In this document: positions 16,832-25,882 of the stretch, one piece after another | How the letters are laid out: each line of letters starts with the position of its first letter | Position numbering within the stretch: the first letter of the stretch is position 1 | Assembly: GCA_018001635.1 (NCBI GenBank) | Contig: JAGNHS010000031.1 | Coordinates: 1 to 36,552, forward strand | Length of the DNA stretch: 36,552 nucleotides | Source of the DNA: Pseudomonadota bacterium | GTDB taxonomy: Bacteria; Bdellovibrionota; UBA2428 | Direction: 5' to 3' | Made by a program: the position numbers and the translations under genes | The notes under the pieces: model-generated | Database searches by the model: none | Told to the model about the DNA's origin: nothing | Seen by the model: only the letters and a program-made list of their open reading frames with translations

Positions 16832-17341
16832 TTAGGCGGCGAGTTTTTGTTTTTTAAAGGCTTCGAGGATTTTGTAGGCATATTGAAGTTCAATGAAGAG
16901 TTCTCGGGCGCTTTCTTTATCGAGAGCACTGGTGTCGGGGTGGGCTTTGAGCGCTACTTTATACCAGGATTTTTTAAGGTCTTTGAGTTCGTATTCTGGA
17001 GGGAGTTCTGCGCCATTGCGATTGAAGAGTTCCCAGCAAACGAGTGTTTCAGAGTCGAAGGAAAAACTTTTGACACTTTGTTTGGGAGCTTGAAGCTTTT
17101 CTTCTCCGAGAACGTCATCGTCTTCTTTTTTCTTATCTTGGTAATCTTTTAAATTTTTATGAAAAACAAATACATTTTTCTTTTTAGAAGTTGGATCTAC
17201 ATGGTACCAAGCATAAAAATCTACACAGTCATTAGATGAGGCAAATTGAGTGCTAGATGCTGATGTCTTTTCAGCTGAATTTTGTGCACGTATTTTGAGC
17301 TTTTGCTGGAGGATATCGTCAAAGTCATCATCGAAGCTCAT
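16832..17341 (-). CDS. Protein with C-terminal DnaJ (J) domain
   Basis: 169 residues. An acidic, low-complexity N-terminal half contains FYAWYHVDPTSKKKNVFVF. The C-terminal ~65 residues form a J-domain: LKKSWYKVALKAHPDTS with the HPD tripeptide that stimulates Hsp70 ATPase, then FIELQYAYKILEAF. No Gly/Phe or zinc-finger region is present, so it is a class III J-protein that would deliver a specific client to DnaK. It is the last gene of the zapA-to-tyrS strand run, 90 bases after tyrS, and its stop lies 10 bases from the MITE-like element. Confidence 0.8.
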   Translation of the reverse strand: MSFDDDFDDILQQKLKIRAQNSAEKTSASSTQFASSNDCVDFYAWYHVDPTSKKKNVFVFHKNLKDYQDKKKEDDDVLGEEKLQAPKQSVKSFSFDSETLVCWELFNRNGAELPPEYELKDLKKSWYKVALKAHPDTSALDKESARELFIELQYAYKILEAFKKQKLAA

Positions 17342-17431
17342 AGAGTCTATTCGACCCTTTTGAACTCATTATTAAGAAATTTTTGGTCAAGACTTTGTCG
17401 TTGTAATAATCTGAATTTATAAGGATTTTCT

Positions 17432-18640
17432 TTAGCTTCGGGGCTTGAAAATTACTTTGATGTATTTGCGTTTACCAACTTTAACTAAAGCTTCTTTGGT
17501 TCCTTCGATGACATAATTGGTTTCTGTAACCCGACTACCGTCGATATAAACTCCACCTTGGACAATAAGTCGCCGAGCTTCCGAAAGTGAGGGGGCTAAT
17601 TCTGCTTCAGCCATAAGTTTAGTCAGAGGAATTTGAGCGTGCTCCACGATTTTTTCGGGAATATCGCTTGGTAAAAGTTTTTTAGAGAAAACGTTTTCAA
17701 AATCCTTTGCCACTTCATTGGCGGCGTCTTCATCGTAAAAGCGTTCGACAATTTCATAGGCTAGGCGGACTTTGACGTCTCTGGGGTGGGCCGCTTTGAT
17801 TTCGTTGAGATCGTGGTCGGTGAGAAGCTCATAATAACGAAGCATCAATTCATCGGAAATGCTCATGATTTTACCGAAAATTTCTTTAGGAGTTTCGGTG
17901 ATTCCAATGGCATTGTCGTAGGACTTGCTCATTTTGAGTTTGCCATCGGTACCTTCAAGTAAGGGTAAAAGAACAACGACTTGAGGATCTTGCCCAGCAT
18001 TTTTTTGATATTCACGACCTAAAAGAACGTTAAATTTTTGGTCTGTACCACCAAGCTCAACATCAGAGCGCAATTGTACGCTATCGAAGGCTTGCATGAT
18101 CGGATACAGGAATTCATGTAAACAAATGGATTGGCCCGTTGAATAACGTTTTGAAAAATCATCGCGCTCTAACATGCGAGCTACGGTCATTTGAGAGGCC
18201 AAACGAATCACATCTGTAATCTTTAAAGTGTCATTCCACTGAGAATTAAATACAATTTGAGTTTTAGAGGGGTGAAGAATTTTTAAAACTTGATCGGAAT
18301 AAGTTTTGGCATTCACTTTAACTTCTTCACGAGTGAGATTTTTTCGAGTTTCGCTTCGACCGGTTGGGTCGCCAATTTGTGCCGTGAAGTCGCCAATTAA
18401 AAATAAAACCTGGTGACCTAATTCTTGAAATACTCGAAGTTTTTCGATGACAACGGTGTGCCCCAAATGAAGATCAGGTCTTGATGGGTCGACCCCAAGT
18501 TTCACGCGAAGCGGGCGACCAGTTTCAATGGATTTAACTAATTTCTTTCTGAGTTCATCTTCTGGAATAATTTCAGCGGTGCCGCGTTTGATTCTTTCAA
18601 GTTGGATTTCGGCTTGTTCTAAAGCATTTGGGTTTGTCAT
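17432..18640 (-). CDS. tyrS: Tyrosyl-tRNA synthetase
   Basis: 402 residues. Class I signatures: [13 protein letters not shown] (HIGH-like) and [12 protein letters not shown] (KMSKS). The [14 protein letters not shown] segment and the [12 protein letters not shown] region are typical of bacterial TyrRS, and the C-terminal S4 RNA-binding domain ([18 protein letters not shown]) is present. It charges tRNA-Tyr in the cytoplasm. The start has AAGGA 8-10 bases upstream and is 17 bases after the ymdB stop, so co-transcription is likely. Confidence 0.95.
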   Translation of the reverse strand: MTNPNALEQAEIQLERIKRGTAEIIPEDELRKKLVKSIETGRPLRVKLGVDPSRPDLHLGHTVVIEKLRVFQELGHQVLFLIGDFTAQIGDPTGRSETRKNLTREEVKVNAKTYSDQVLKILHPSKTQIVFNSQWNDTLKITDVIRLASQMTVARMLERDDFSKRYSTGQSICLHEFLYPIMQAFDSVQLRSDVELGGTDQKFNVLLGREYQKNAGQDPQVVVLLPLLEGTDGKLKMSKSYDNAIGITETPKEIFGKIMSISDELMLRYYELLTDHDLNEIKAAHPRDVKVRLAYEIVERFYDEDAANEVAKDFENVFSKKLLPSDIPEKIVEHAQIPLTKLMAEAELAPSLSEARRLIVQGGVYIDGSRVTETNYVIEGTKEALVKVGKRKYIKVIFKPRS

Positions 18641-18657
18641 AGGGTAGTCCTTAAAAC

Positions 18658-19452
18658 TTAGACCTCGTCTTTTGAAGCTTCAAGTCGAAGTCGTTCAATT
18701 TTTTGGGCTTGGCCTGTTTTATCGTCTATTTCTATAATGGCCCCGCATAGCCAGGGGTCTCTTTCGGCGGCTTCGAATTTTTTGCCCCGTTTAAGCACAT
18801 ATCTTTCAACGACAGACTCTTTAACGACGCCAATAACGGAGTCGTAGGGACCAGTCATGCCAGCGTCTGTTAAATAAGCGGTTCCTTTTGGGAGTATTCT
18901 TTCGTCGGCCGTTTGAATGTGTGTGTGGGTTCCAACTATGGCCGAAGCTCTACCTTCAATATGCCAACCAAAAGCCATTTTTTCTGAGGTTGTTTCGGCG
19001 TGAAAATCTACAAAAATACAGGGACTAAAATCTTTGTTGGCTTCGTAGATTTTATCGAAAGCTCTAAAAGGACAATCTAAAGGATCCATGAAAACTCGAC
19101 CCATTAGGTTAATGACTAATAATTTATGGGCTTGAGTGGAGGTGTATCGGCAAAAGCCTTGGCCCGGAAGTTCACTAGGGTAATTGGCAGGTCGAAGCAA
19201 AAGCTCTTCTCTTTGGTGAAGATCCATAGCTTCTTTTTTATCAAAACTGTGGTTTCCACCTGTAACAATGTCGACGCCTGATTGAATAACCTCCAGATAA
19301 GTTTGAGGTGTAACTCCAAAACCACCGGCCATATTTTCACCGTTGGCAATGACGATGTCGATTTGGTGTTTTTTTCGTAAATTTGGAACGTATTTTTTAA
19401 CGACTCGACGTCCGGCTTCACCAACAATATCGCCAATAAACAGAATTTTCAT
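18658..19452 (-). CDS. ymdB: YmdB-type metallophosphoesterase (TIGR00282 family)
   Basis: 264 residues. The N-terminus [16 protein letters not shown] and then [36 protein letters not shown] and [13 protein letters not shown] give all metal-ligand blocks of the family. YmdB is a phosphodiesterase active on cyclic nucleotides in Bacillus and influences RNase Y-dependent mRNA levels. Here the gene sits directly downstream of rny, as in many bacteria, with a structured 176-base spacer between them. Ribosome binding site is weak (no AGGAG), which could make expression depend on the upstream RNA structure. Confidence 0.88.
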   Translation of the reverse strand: MKILFIGDIVGEAGRRVVKKYVPNLRKKHQIDIVIANGENMAGGFGVTPQTYLEVIQSGVDIVTGGNHSFDKKEAMDLHQREELLLRPANYPSELPGQGFCRYTSTQAHKLLVINLMGRVFMDPLDCPFRAFDKIYEANKDFSPCIFVDFHAETTSEKMAFGWHIEGRASAIVGTHTHIQTADERILPKGTAYLTDAGMTGPYDSVIGVVKESVVERYVLKRGKKFEAAERDPWLCGAIIEIDDKTGQAQKIERLRLEASKDEV

Positions 19453-19483
19453 AGAAGACCCAAGCCTAGCATTTAATCACGGC

Positions 19484-19617
19484 TCTAGCGACTTTAGAAT
19501 TTGGCATTTCTTTTCACAAACGTCCTCGTCGCAAGCGCCCTCTAAGACAAATGAAGAAAACGCTAAGCGCCTGCGGATTGTTCGTGAAAAGAAATACTAT
19601 ATTCTCATGTCGCTAGA
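19484..19617 (-). ncRNA. Long imperfect hairpin between rny and ymdB, 6S-like candidate
   Basis: On the minus strand TCTAGCGAC (19617-19609) pairs with GTCGCTAGA (19492-19484). Inside a 13/13 internal loop, ATTTCTTTTCACGAAC (19595-19580) pairs with GTTTGTGAAAAGAAAT (19521-19506) with one G-U; after a 4/8 bulge CGCAGGCGC pairs with GCGCTTGCG; a ~28-base loop closes it. The result is a ~134-nt rod with an internal bubble. 6S RNA is a rod with a bubble and is often encoded near the cyclo-ligase and zapA genes, both nearby here. The match to 6S is not exact and no terminator follows, so it may instead be an mRNA processing or protective structure. Confidence 0.4.
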
Positions 19618-19628
19618 CCAAGAGTTAA

Positions 19629-21203
19629 CTACTTAGCTAATGATGTTGCTCTAGTTTCGCGAATCACAGTCACCTTAATTTGGCCTGGATAAGTCATATC
19701 TTGCTCAATTTTAGAGGCAATTTCACGCGAAAGTACTACAGCTTCTTCATCGGTGACACGGCTATTTTCCACCATGACTCTTAATTCTCTTCCGGCAGCT
19801 ACAGCAAAACTGCGTTCGACTCCGCGGAAAGAGTTGGCAATAACTTCGAGTTCTTGAATACGTCGGACATAGCTATCAAGTTGTTCGCGACGTGCGCCTG
19901 GTCTTGCTCCAGAAATGGCATCGGCTGCAATCACTAAGAAGTCCATCCAAGATTCAGGTTTAACATCTTCGTGGTGAGCACGAATAGCATAAACAATGTC
20001 GGGAGCTTCGCCGAATTTTTTACACAAATCGGCACCAATAACAGCGTGAGATCCATCGATTTCGTGAGTGAGGGCTTTTCCGATATCGTGAAGTAAGCCA
20101 GCTCTTCGAGCTTTCTTTTGATCTAAGCCTAATTCCGCAGCCATAATTCCACACAGGTGACCCACTTCAATCACGTGATGATATTGATTTTGAGAATAAC
20201 TGTAGCGGAACATTAACTGGCCAATTGTTTTAACAAGTTCAGGATGCATTCCTACAATTTTTAATTCAATGAGAGCTTTTTCGCCGGCTTCTTTCATTTG
20301 ATAGTCGACTTGCTTGGTGACTTTTTCAACCATTTCTTCAATGCGTGTAGGGTGCACTCGACCATCGGCGATGAGTTGTTCTAAAACTGTTTTTCCAATA
20401 TGACGTCGAACGGGATCAAAACAACTTACGATCACTGTTTCAGGTGTGTCGTCGATGATCATGTCGCAACCGGTAGCGGCTTCTAGGGCGCGAATATTTC
20501 GTCCTTCTCGACCAATGAGTCGACCCTTTAATTCATCACTGGGTAAACTCACAGAAGAAGTTGTTCTGTCGGGTATGTATTCAGAAGCGTATCGAGAAAT
20601 AGCTACGGAAATAATTCTTTTAGAAAGTTTTTCAGCTTCTTCTTTGGTTTGTTCTTCAATGAGCTTGAGAGAACGAGCCGAAGATAGTTTGGCTTCTTCT
20701 TCTACGCTTTTAATAAGAGCGACTTGCGCTTCTTTTTGAGTCATTCCAGCAACTTTTTCAAGTTGAGTTCGAATTTCTTCTAGAGATTTTTTAAAATGCT
20801 CCTCAGTTTTCATGGCCGAATTATTGAGTCGGTCATATTCCTGAGCTTTTTTTTCAGCCTCGCGCTTAGCGAATTCAGCTTGTTCTTTGGTTTCAAGCAT
20901 TTCTTGGCGATCATTTTTCATGTTTCGCTCAATGTCTTTGGCTCTTTGCTCAGCACGTGAAGCTTCTTCCACTTTATGGTGGTAGCTTTGCTCCATTTTT
21001 CTTCGAGCTTCTTCGACTGCATCGCGAGCTTTTCTTTCGGATTCGCGAAGAATGTCTTGGGCCTCACGTTTGGCGTCGTGAGCGATTTCACCGGCTCTTT
21101 TTTGAGCGTTGGCGATAATTTGTTTTTGTTGAGCCTTGAACAAAATCACTCCTAAAAGTGATCCCGCAAAAAGCCCGATGATAATATAAATAGCGATCAT
21201 CAT
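19629..21203 (-). CDS. rny: Ribonuclease Y
   Basis: 524 residues. One N-terminal membrane span (IAIYIIIGLFAGSLLGVILF), a long coiled coil to about residue 190, a KH domain with LIGREGRNIRALEAATG, then an HD domain with RRAGLLHDIGKALTHE and the downstream HAVIGADL and IRAHHED motifs. RNase Y is the membrane-tethered endoribonuclease starting mRNA decay. The ATG overlaps the stop of the cyclo-ligase gene (ATGA); an adjacent second ATG is also possible. Order zapA, cyclo-ligase, rny, ymdB is a familiar one. Confidence 0.95.
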   Translation of the reverse strand: MMIAIYIIIGLFAGSLLGVILFKAQQKQIIANAQKRAGEIAHDAKREAQDILRESERKARDAVEEARRKMEQSYHHKVEEASRAEQRAKDIERNMKNDRQEMLETKEQAEFAKREAEKKAQEYDRLNNSAMKTEEHFKKSLEEIRTQLEKVAGMTQKEAQVALIKSVEEEAKLSSARSLKLIEEQTKEEAEKLSKRIISVAISRYASEYIPDRTTSSVSLPSDELKGRLIGREGRNIRALEAATGCDMIIDDTPETVIVSCFDPVRRHIGKTVLEQLIADGRVHPTRIEEMVEKVTKQVDYQMKEAGEKALIELKIVGMHPELVKTIGQLMFRYSYSQNQYHHVIEVGHLCGIMAAELGLDQKKARRAGLLHDIGKALTHEIDGSHAVIGADLCKKFGEAPDIVYAIRAHHEDVKPESWMDFLVIAADAISGARPGARREQLDSYVRRIQELEVIANSFRGVERSFAVAAGRELRVMVENSRVTDEEAVVLSREIASKIEQDMTYPGQIKVTVIRETRATSLAK

Positions 21204-21820
21204 AGGGAGTACTCCTTAAGGTCAAAATAAAATGAGGTTTCTGTGAGAAGCGCTTCGATGCGTTCATCTCCAGCGTGAAACCAATCTTTAGGCAATTGTT
21301 CGAAAACGTAGGGTGATCTCAAAATTCCAATATGAGGTAAGGCTTTATGATCGCGTAAATAGCGATCGTAGTAACCTCCACCACGTCCAAGACGGCGACC
21401 AAAAAGATCGGCTGCAAAACAAGGTACAAATATAAATCCGGGCAAACACTCTTCAGCGTGTGAAGGGGCTTCCCAGACTCCGAAGCTACGGTTAAAGACC
21501 AATTGAGAGGAAGTGCATAAGTGAAAACTTAAGTGGCCATTTTTAATTCTAGGATAGGCCACGCGACAATTTGCGGGCGCTTCTGGCAGGGATTCGGGCT
21601 CATCCCAATCCGTGCGTGTGGCAAAGTAGCCAAGAATTAAGTTTTTCGGGATTTCCCCAAATTTTTCTCGAAGATGCTCTTCTAGAGAAAAGGCATTCCA
21701 CGGGCGCCAGCTTCCAAGCAACTGATGTGCTTTGAGCTGCTGTTCTCTTAAAATTTCCCTAAAATCCTGGAGTTTTTGTCCGGGATCGGGCCGGCGTAAT
21801 TCGCCCATTTGCTCAATCAT
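21200..21820 (-). CDS. 5-formyltetrahydrofolate cyclo-ligase family protein
   Basis: 206 residues. The C-terminal signature GRRLGRGGGYYDRYL is the ATP/folate-binding motif of 5-FTHF cyclo-ligase (YgfA/Fau, MTHFS), which converts 5-formyl-THF to 5,10-methenyl-THF using ATP. The N-terminal REILREQQLKAHQ segment is the usual basic start. It lies 63 bases after zapA and overlaps rny by 4 bases. In many proteobacteria this gene, zapA and 6S RNA are neighbours. Sure of the family. Confidence 0.9.
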   Translation of the reverse strand: MIEQMGELRRPDPGQKLQDFREILREQQLKAHQLLGSWRPWNAFSLEEHLREKFGEIPKNLILGYFATRTDWDEPESLPEAPANCRVAYPRIKNGHLSFHLCTSSQLVFNRSFGVWEAPSHAEECLPGFIFVPCFAADLFGRRLGRGGGYYDRYLRDHKALPHIGILRSPYVFEQLPKDWFHAGDERIEALLTETSFYFDLKEYSL

Positions 21821-21883
21821 TTCTCTTCGAAGCTAAAAGCTGAGAGCTTTGGCCTCGTCCAAATAGTAAAATACTAAACGGGT

Positions 21884-22213
21884 CTAAATAGTTTTGCTCA
21901 ACTGCGCTTCGACCCGGTTAATAAGCGCGTCTGAGCTCTCAAGCACTTTTCGCCTTAAAGCCTTTAGTTTTTCCTGCTCGTTGATAAGATCTTCAGCAAG
22001 GTTAAGGGCGACAAGTATGCTCAATTGCTGGGAGTTAATATCGATAGTGGCTTTGCCCTGAATTTCGTCAAATTTTGCTTGAACAAGATCCTTGGTTTTC
22101 TTCAATATTGCTGGGGTGGCGTCTGTTCTGACTTTGATTTTAAGTCCACCAAGAGAAATCTCTGCAACTTTTGAAGTTCCTTTAGGGAGCACTTCTACAC
22201 TAAGCTCTTCCAT
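21884..22213 (-). CDS. zapA: Cell division protein ZapA
   Basis: 109 residues. The pattern EISLGGLKIKVRTDATPAILKK with the following coiled-coil helix (LSILVALNLAEDLINEQEKL) is ZapA: an N-terminal FtsZ-binding head and a C-terminal coiled coil. ZapA cross-links FtsZ filaments at the division site. A TATACT box 10 bases before the ATG might be a -10 element, but I see no matching -35. It begins 60 bases after the last gene of the peptide cluster, so read-through from that cluster is possible. Confidence 0.85.
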   Translation of the reverse strand: MEELSVEVLPKGTSKVAEISLGGLKIKVRTDATPAILKKTKDLVQAKFDEIQGKATIDINSQQLSILVALNLAEDLINEQEKLKALRRKVLESSDALINRVEAQLSKTI

Positions 22214-22273
22214 TAACTTAAAGTATAGGACAGCTTTTGCCTTGAGCCTAGTTCTTTTAATGGCTTAGGTGCG

Positions 22274-23692
22274 TTAAATATTGGCGTTTAGTGCTTTGAC
22301 CAGCCCTTGCATCGGAAAATGAAGGCCATCACTGAGTAGGGGGGCTAAATTTATGGAATTTAGGCCTTGGAAGTCGTTTTCAAAGAAGGCCTGAATTTTT
22401 TTAAGATTAAGGTCGGGAATCTGAAAATCGAGTTCCTCGCAAATATATATAAAATAGCGAAAGTCATAATCGGCCAATTGTTTCATTAGAATTTGGCTTA
22501 ATTGAGTTTTTTGATCGGCGTTTAGAGAATTCCAAAAGCTATGAGCTTCTTGGGGTCGATTAAGCTTTTGGATATCACTTAAGCCCAAATTAAAAAGTTC
22601 TTGTTCATAGGCGTCGTGCCATTGAGTTCGAAGTATTGAAGGATGCTTTCGCAATTCATATCCACCTTTGAGATCAAATGGAAAGTGAAGGGCGAGAGCG
22701 GAATGTGTAAAAATCTTTCTGACTTCGGGGAATTCATGAGTCGGAAAACTCATCAGCGCTGAAACTCCGAGTCCTCGATAGGCTGGGTGAACGATCACTC
22801 GCGAACTTAAAGTGCATAGACTATTGAGTAACTTAAAAACGGGGAGCTTTGATTCTAGGCGGGAGGGGAAAATTTTAGTAAAAACCCTAACACCAATAAG
22901 TTTATTGTTTAAAGTCACCTTGCGTATCGACATCACTTCACTCTCTAGAAGAGAGTCTTCACCGGCCTGGCCTTCCATATAATGATAGCGGCTGAGTTCC
23001 TTGTAATCTTGCAGAGAGCCTTCAGATTCCTTGAGCTCTTTGATCTCGGGCAGAGTTTTTTGCTTCCAATCATGTTCTTTGAGTGAGTGTAGGCCACCTA
23101 AATCTAGCGTTAAGCTTGCATCGGGAAAAAGAGCCTCTTCTAAATCGTTGAGTGCAGTGGCCACAAAGCAATTGAGTTTAAATTTTTGAACGATTTTTTG
23201 AAATTGAAAGGCAATCACTCTAGCGGTGACTCTATCGAGCGAAGCTAAAAATTCATCAATAATAAAATATTTAGGTTTTTCCCAAACTAAGAGAGCTAAA
23301 CGCAATCTCTCTCTTTGACCCACGGAAAGTTTTTCGTTGGGAGTGATGAGTATTCTTGCCTCACCTAATCCAAATTGAGAAAGCCATTGAATGCTTTCGG
23401 AAACAGGAGCGTTAAAGGAATCAATGGGACATTTTCCAGCTTCTAATTCCTTGGCTTCTACAACGAGGGAACCTAATTCTTCTTTGATTTTTTTGAGTAG
23501 AGTGCTTTTTCCGGCGCCGCTAAAACCTGTTATGTAGACGAGACCATTTAAAGGAACTTCTATGTCTTTGTGGAGTGTCCATTCCTTTTCGCAACCGTTG
23601 AGTCCAAAGATTTTTCTAACTTCGATTTCTCTTGGACTTTGATTTTGAATTTCATTTTCCTTTAGTGTGAGATCCACTTTGAGTCGTTTCAT
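22274..23692 (-). CDS. ABC-type ATPase fused to GNAT acetyltransferase-like domain
   Basis: 472 residues. Residues ~25-205 form an ABC ATPase: Walker A GFSGAGKS (56-63), signature LSVGQ (122-126), Walker B YFIIDE (142-147). Residues ~235-345 resemble a GNAT N-acetyltransferase, with the acetyl-CoA pyrophosphate loop pattern in RVIVHPAYRGLGVS (298-311). The layout matches COG2401, ATPases fused to an acetyltransferase. No membrane span, so it is not an exporter half. It overlaps the E1-like gene by 4 bases (ATGA) and is the last gene of the peptide cluster. In microcin C systems the GNAT part of MccE gives self-immunity by acetylating the toxic product; a similar role here is inference. It could instead act in translation or modify the peptide. 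Confidence 0.75.
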   Translation of the reverse strand: MKRLKVDLTLKENEIQNQSPREIEVRKIFGLNGCEKEWTLHKDIEVPLNGLVYITGFSGAGKSTLLKKIKEELGSLVVEAKELEAGKCPIDSFNAPVSESIQWLSQFGLGEARILITPNEKLSVGQRERLRLALLVWEKPKYFIIDEFLASLDRVTARVIAFQFQKIVQKFKLNCFVATALNDLEEALFPDASLTLDLGGLHSLKEHDWKQKTLPEIKELKESEGSLQDYKELSRYHYMEGQAGEDSLLESEVMSIRKVTLNNKLIGVRVFTKIFPSRLESKLPVFKLLNSLCTLSSRVIVHPAYRGLGVSALMSFPTHEFPEVRKIFTHSALALHFPFDLKGGYELRKHPSILRTQWHDAYEQELFNLGLSDIQKLNRPQEAHSFWNSLNADQKTQLSQILMKQLADYDFRYFIYICEELDFQIPDLNLKKIQAFFENDFQGLNSINLAPLLSDGLHFPMQGLVKALNANI

Positions 23693-24681
23693 GAGAGGCT
23701 TTCTCCGATGGAAAAGAAATTTACATTTTTAATGTCTCCATCCTTTAAGGGTTCAGAAAAACCAGAGAGAAACTTAAAGGCCTCGAAAGCTAGAAGTATA
23801 GATGTGAGAGAGTTTGTGAATGAAAGGCTCGCTTTCATAATATTTTGAGAAGAAGATAAATTTTGAGCCGCTTGAAGCATTTGATCTCTATATTTTAGTT
23901 TTGATTCGGAACTGAGTAGTAGGGGGCCTATGCTTCCTTCCTTTAAACCCACTCCGCCTAAAAGAAGTGGAGCGTTGATTTTTTCACAAGCGCCACTGAC
24001 CCAGGCATGAATGTAGGCTGTCGGAGTGTCGGCACAATTGATGAGCAAATCAGGTTTTTCAGAAATGAGAAGTTTCTCTATCCATTCTTCATTTTCGATC
24101 ATGCTTTGAATGGCTTTTACATGAGCAGTAGAGTCAATGCTTAATAATTTTTTTGCCAATAAACTACTTTTGTCTTGGCCTAGATCATTTTCATTGTAAG
24201 CCAGTTGGCGATTAAGATCGCAAATATCCAGTTGGGCTCCGTCAACTAAGGTGAAATTTAAAATTCCAGCACGGAGTAAATGTTCAGCAATAATACAGCC
24301 AGTGCCACCACATCCTAAGATTAAAACTTTCCTAGTGGCCAAATTGTTTTGCATTTCTAAAGGTTGAGATGAAAAATGGGATAGCCAATCAATTTGTCTC
24401 CCGAAGCGAGTGTTTAGAGTGTTAGAGTCGACAAAGGGTTTTAATAAGCCGTTTGAATGTAGAAGATTTACGATTTTTTTCTTTCTATCGGTGTTTATGG
24501 CAGAGTTTATGCTCTCTGCACTGATGCCCTTTCTTAGAGAAAAAACTAAAGCTTCTTCATCTTGATCTAGATCTTTAAAAGATAATTTTTCATGGCTTAG
24601 AATGCTGAGTTCATGATTTTCGACTGATATTAATGCATCACCTCTGAGTTGAATTCCAGACTTCAGTAAATCTTTAGACAT
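23689..24681 (-). CDS. E1/ThiF-like adenylating enzyme with putative peptide-recognition domain
   Basis: 330 residues. Residues ~118-260 hold the ThiF/MoeB/E1 adenylation fold: VLILGCGGTGCIIAEHLLRAG (nucleotide loop GCGGTG 123-128), D147, DLNRQ (155-159, catalytic Arg), K171 and NCADTP with D218. The CxxC zinc pairs common in this family are absent. Residues ~35-85 (EALVFSLRKGISAESINSAI, then HSNGLL) look like the winged-helix RiPP recognition element that grips leader peptides, as at the N-terminus of MccB and TOMM ThiF-like proteins. Predicted role: ATP-dependent activation of a carboxylate, perhaps the C-terminus, of the small peptide encoded at 28170-28325. It overlaps the MFS gene by 8 bases. 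Confidence 0.8.
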   Translation of the reverse strand: MSKDLLKSGIQLRGDALISVENHELSILSHEKLSFKDLDQDEEALVFSLRKGISAESINSAINTDRKKKIVNLLHSNGLLKPFVDSNTLNTRFGRQIDWLSHFSSQPLEMQNNLATRKVLILGCGGTGCIIAEHLLRAGILNFTLVDGAQLDICDLNRQLAYNENDLGQDKSSLLAKKLLSIDSTAHVKAIQSMIENEEWIEKLLISEKPDLLINCADTPTAYIHAWVSGACEKINAPLLLGGVGLKEGSIGPLLLSSESKLKYRDQMLQAAQNLSSSQNIMKASLSFTNSLTSILLAFEAFKFLSGFSEPLKDGDIKNVNFFSIGESLS

Positions 24682-25882
24682 GAGAAGCCTCTAAATGAAT
24701 AACGGCTCTTTTTTTGAAATAAACTGAGAGTAATAGAGCCCCGCAGAGGGGTAAAAGAAATAAAAGGCCTAATACTTTCCAGGCAGCAAAAAAATCTAAC
24801 ATTCTTCCCGCAGCTAAGAAGGCTATGCTTATAAAAACTGAACTTATTAGAGATTGGCAAGATAAGAGGCTCGCGCGAATAGAGCTTGGAAGCTTCTCGT
24901 TTATATAATTGTCAGAATGTACAAAAAGTAGAGAAGGTATCATGTCGATTACAGCAAAAAGTAGAATTCCTACGATGACGTTTGGATGAAATAGAAAAAT
25001 GGAAATTAAAAAAGCTAAAAGTAGAGCTTTATTAATGACTAGTTTAGAAAATTTAACTGCGGAGAGTTTGTCTACGAAAAGATAGCCCACTGATGTAAGA
25101 GCCAAGGAAGCGGCTATCACGATACTGATTAAACTTTCAGATAATCCTTCTTGTTTTAAGTAACTTTGAGAATAAATAAAGAATGGAGCGTGAGTGGCTT
25201 CAAAAAATCCCATACCCAATACAAATAAAGTGAGCATTCTTCCTTCTTGAGTACGACTGAAATTCACAAGAGTTCTAAATCCAGATTCTGTAGAAGAGGA
25301 GATTTCTTTTTTAAGGGCTTTGTGAGGACGTTCTGAAATGGCGAGGACAAAAAACATGGCCATCAACATGCAAGTACCAAACAAAACATAAACAGCATGC
25401 CATCCAATCCCTTGCAAAAAGCCCCCTGCGGCCATGGCTAAAACAAGTGCTAAATTGACTAAACTTTTAGAGCGAGCACTTAATTTTAGATATTTTTCAG
25501 CCCACTCTGGACCCTCATGTTGAAGTTCATCGAAAAGCAAGGCTTGGTCGGCGCCAGATCTAAAGGCAAAGCCCATTCCATGAAGAATAAAAAGAGAGGC
25601 ATAATCTATAAATGAATTGGCGTGAGGCATGAGGAATGCGACAAGGGATATGATTCCTAAACCTAAAGCAATGGAATATTTTCTTTTAAGGCGATCTGCT
25701 AAAATTCCAGCAGGCACTTCAAAAACAATGTTGCTCCAAAATAGTAGCGTTTGAAGTATGCCTACTTCGCCTAAACTTAATCCTTTGCTCATTAAAAATA
25801 CGACGAATAAACCTCGAGCAAAGTCGAGACTGCCAAAAAATTCATGGAGAAAAAACAAAGAGATTTTTAATTTCATTCGCAT
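24674..25882 (-). CDS. MFS transporter, probable peptide exporter
   Basis: 402 residues with about 11-12 hydrophobic segments. The first cytoplasmic loop carries the MFS motif A, GILADRLKRKYSIALG, after VFEVPAG. MFS proteins use the proton gradient. MccC, the microcin C exporter and immunity pump, is an MFS protein of similar size. Given its position between the binding-protein gene (10-base overlap) and the E1-like gene (8-base overlap), export of the modified peptide is the most likely job. Drug efflux is possible in principle, but the translational coupling to both sides argues for a cluster role. An in-frame ATG at 25876 is an alternative start. Confidence 0.8.
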   Translation of the reverse strand: MRMKLKISLFFLHEFFGSLDFARGLFVVFLMSKGLSLGEVGILQTLLFWSNIVFEVPAGILADRLKRKYSIALGLGIISLVAFLMPHANSFIDYASLFILHGMGFAFRSGADQALLFDELQHEGPEWAEKYLKLSARSKSLVNLALVLAMAAGGFLQGIGWHAVYVLFGTCMLMAMFFVLAISERPHKALKKEISSSTESGFRTLVNFSRTQEGRMLTLFVLGMGFFEATHAPFFIYSQSYLKQEGLSESLISIVIAASLALTSVGYLFVDKLSAVKFSKLVINKALLLAFLISIFLFHPNVIVGILLFAVIDMIPSLLFVHSDNYINEKLPSSIRASLLSCQSLISSVFISIAFLAAGRMLDFFAAWKVLGLLFLLPLCGALLLSVYFKKRAVIHLEASHV

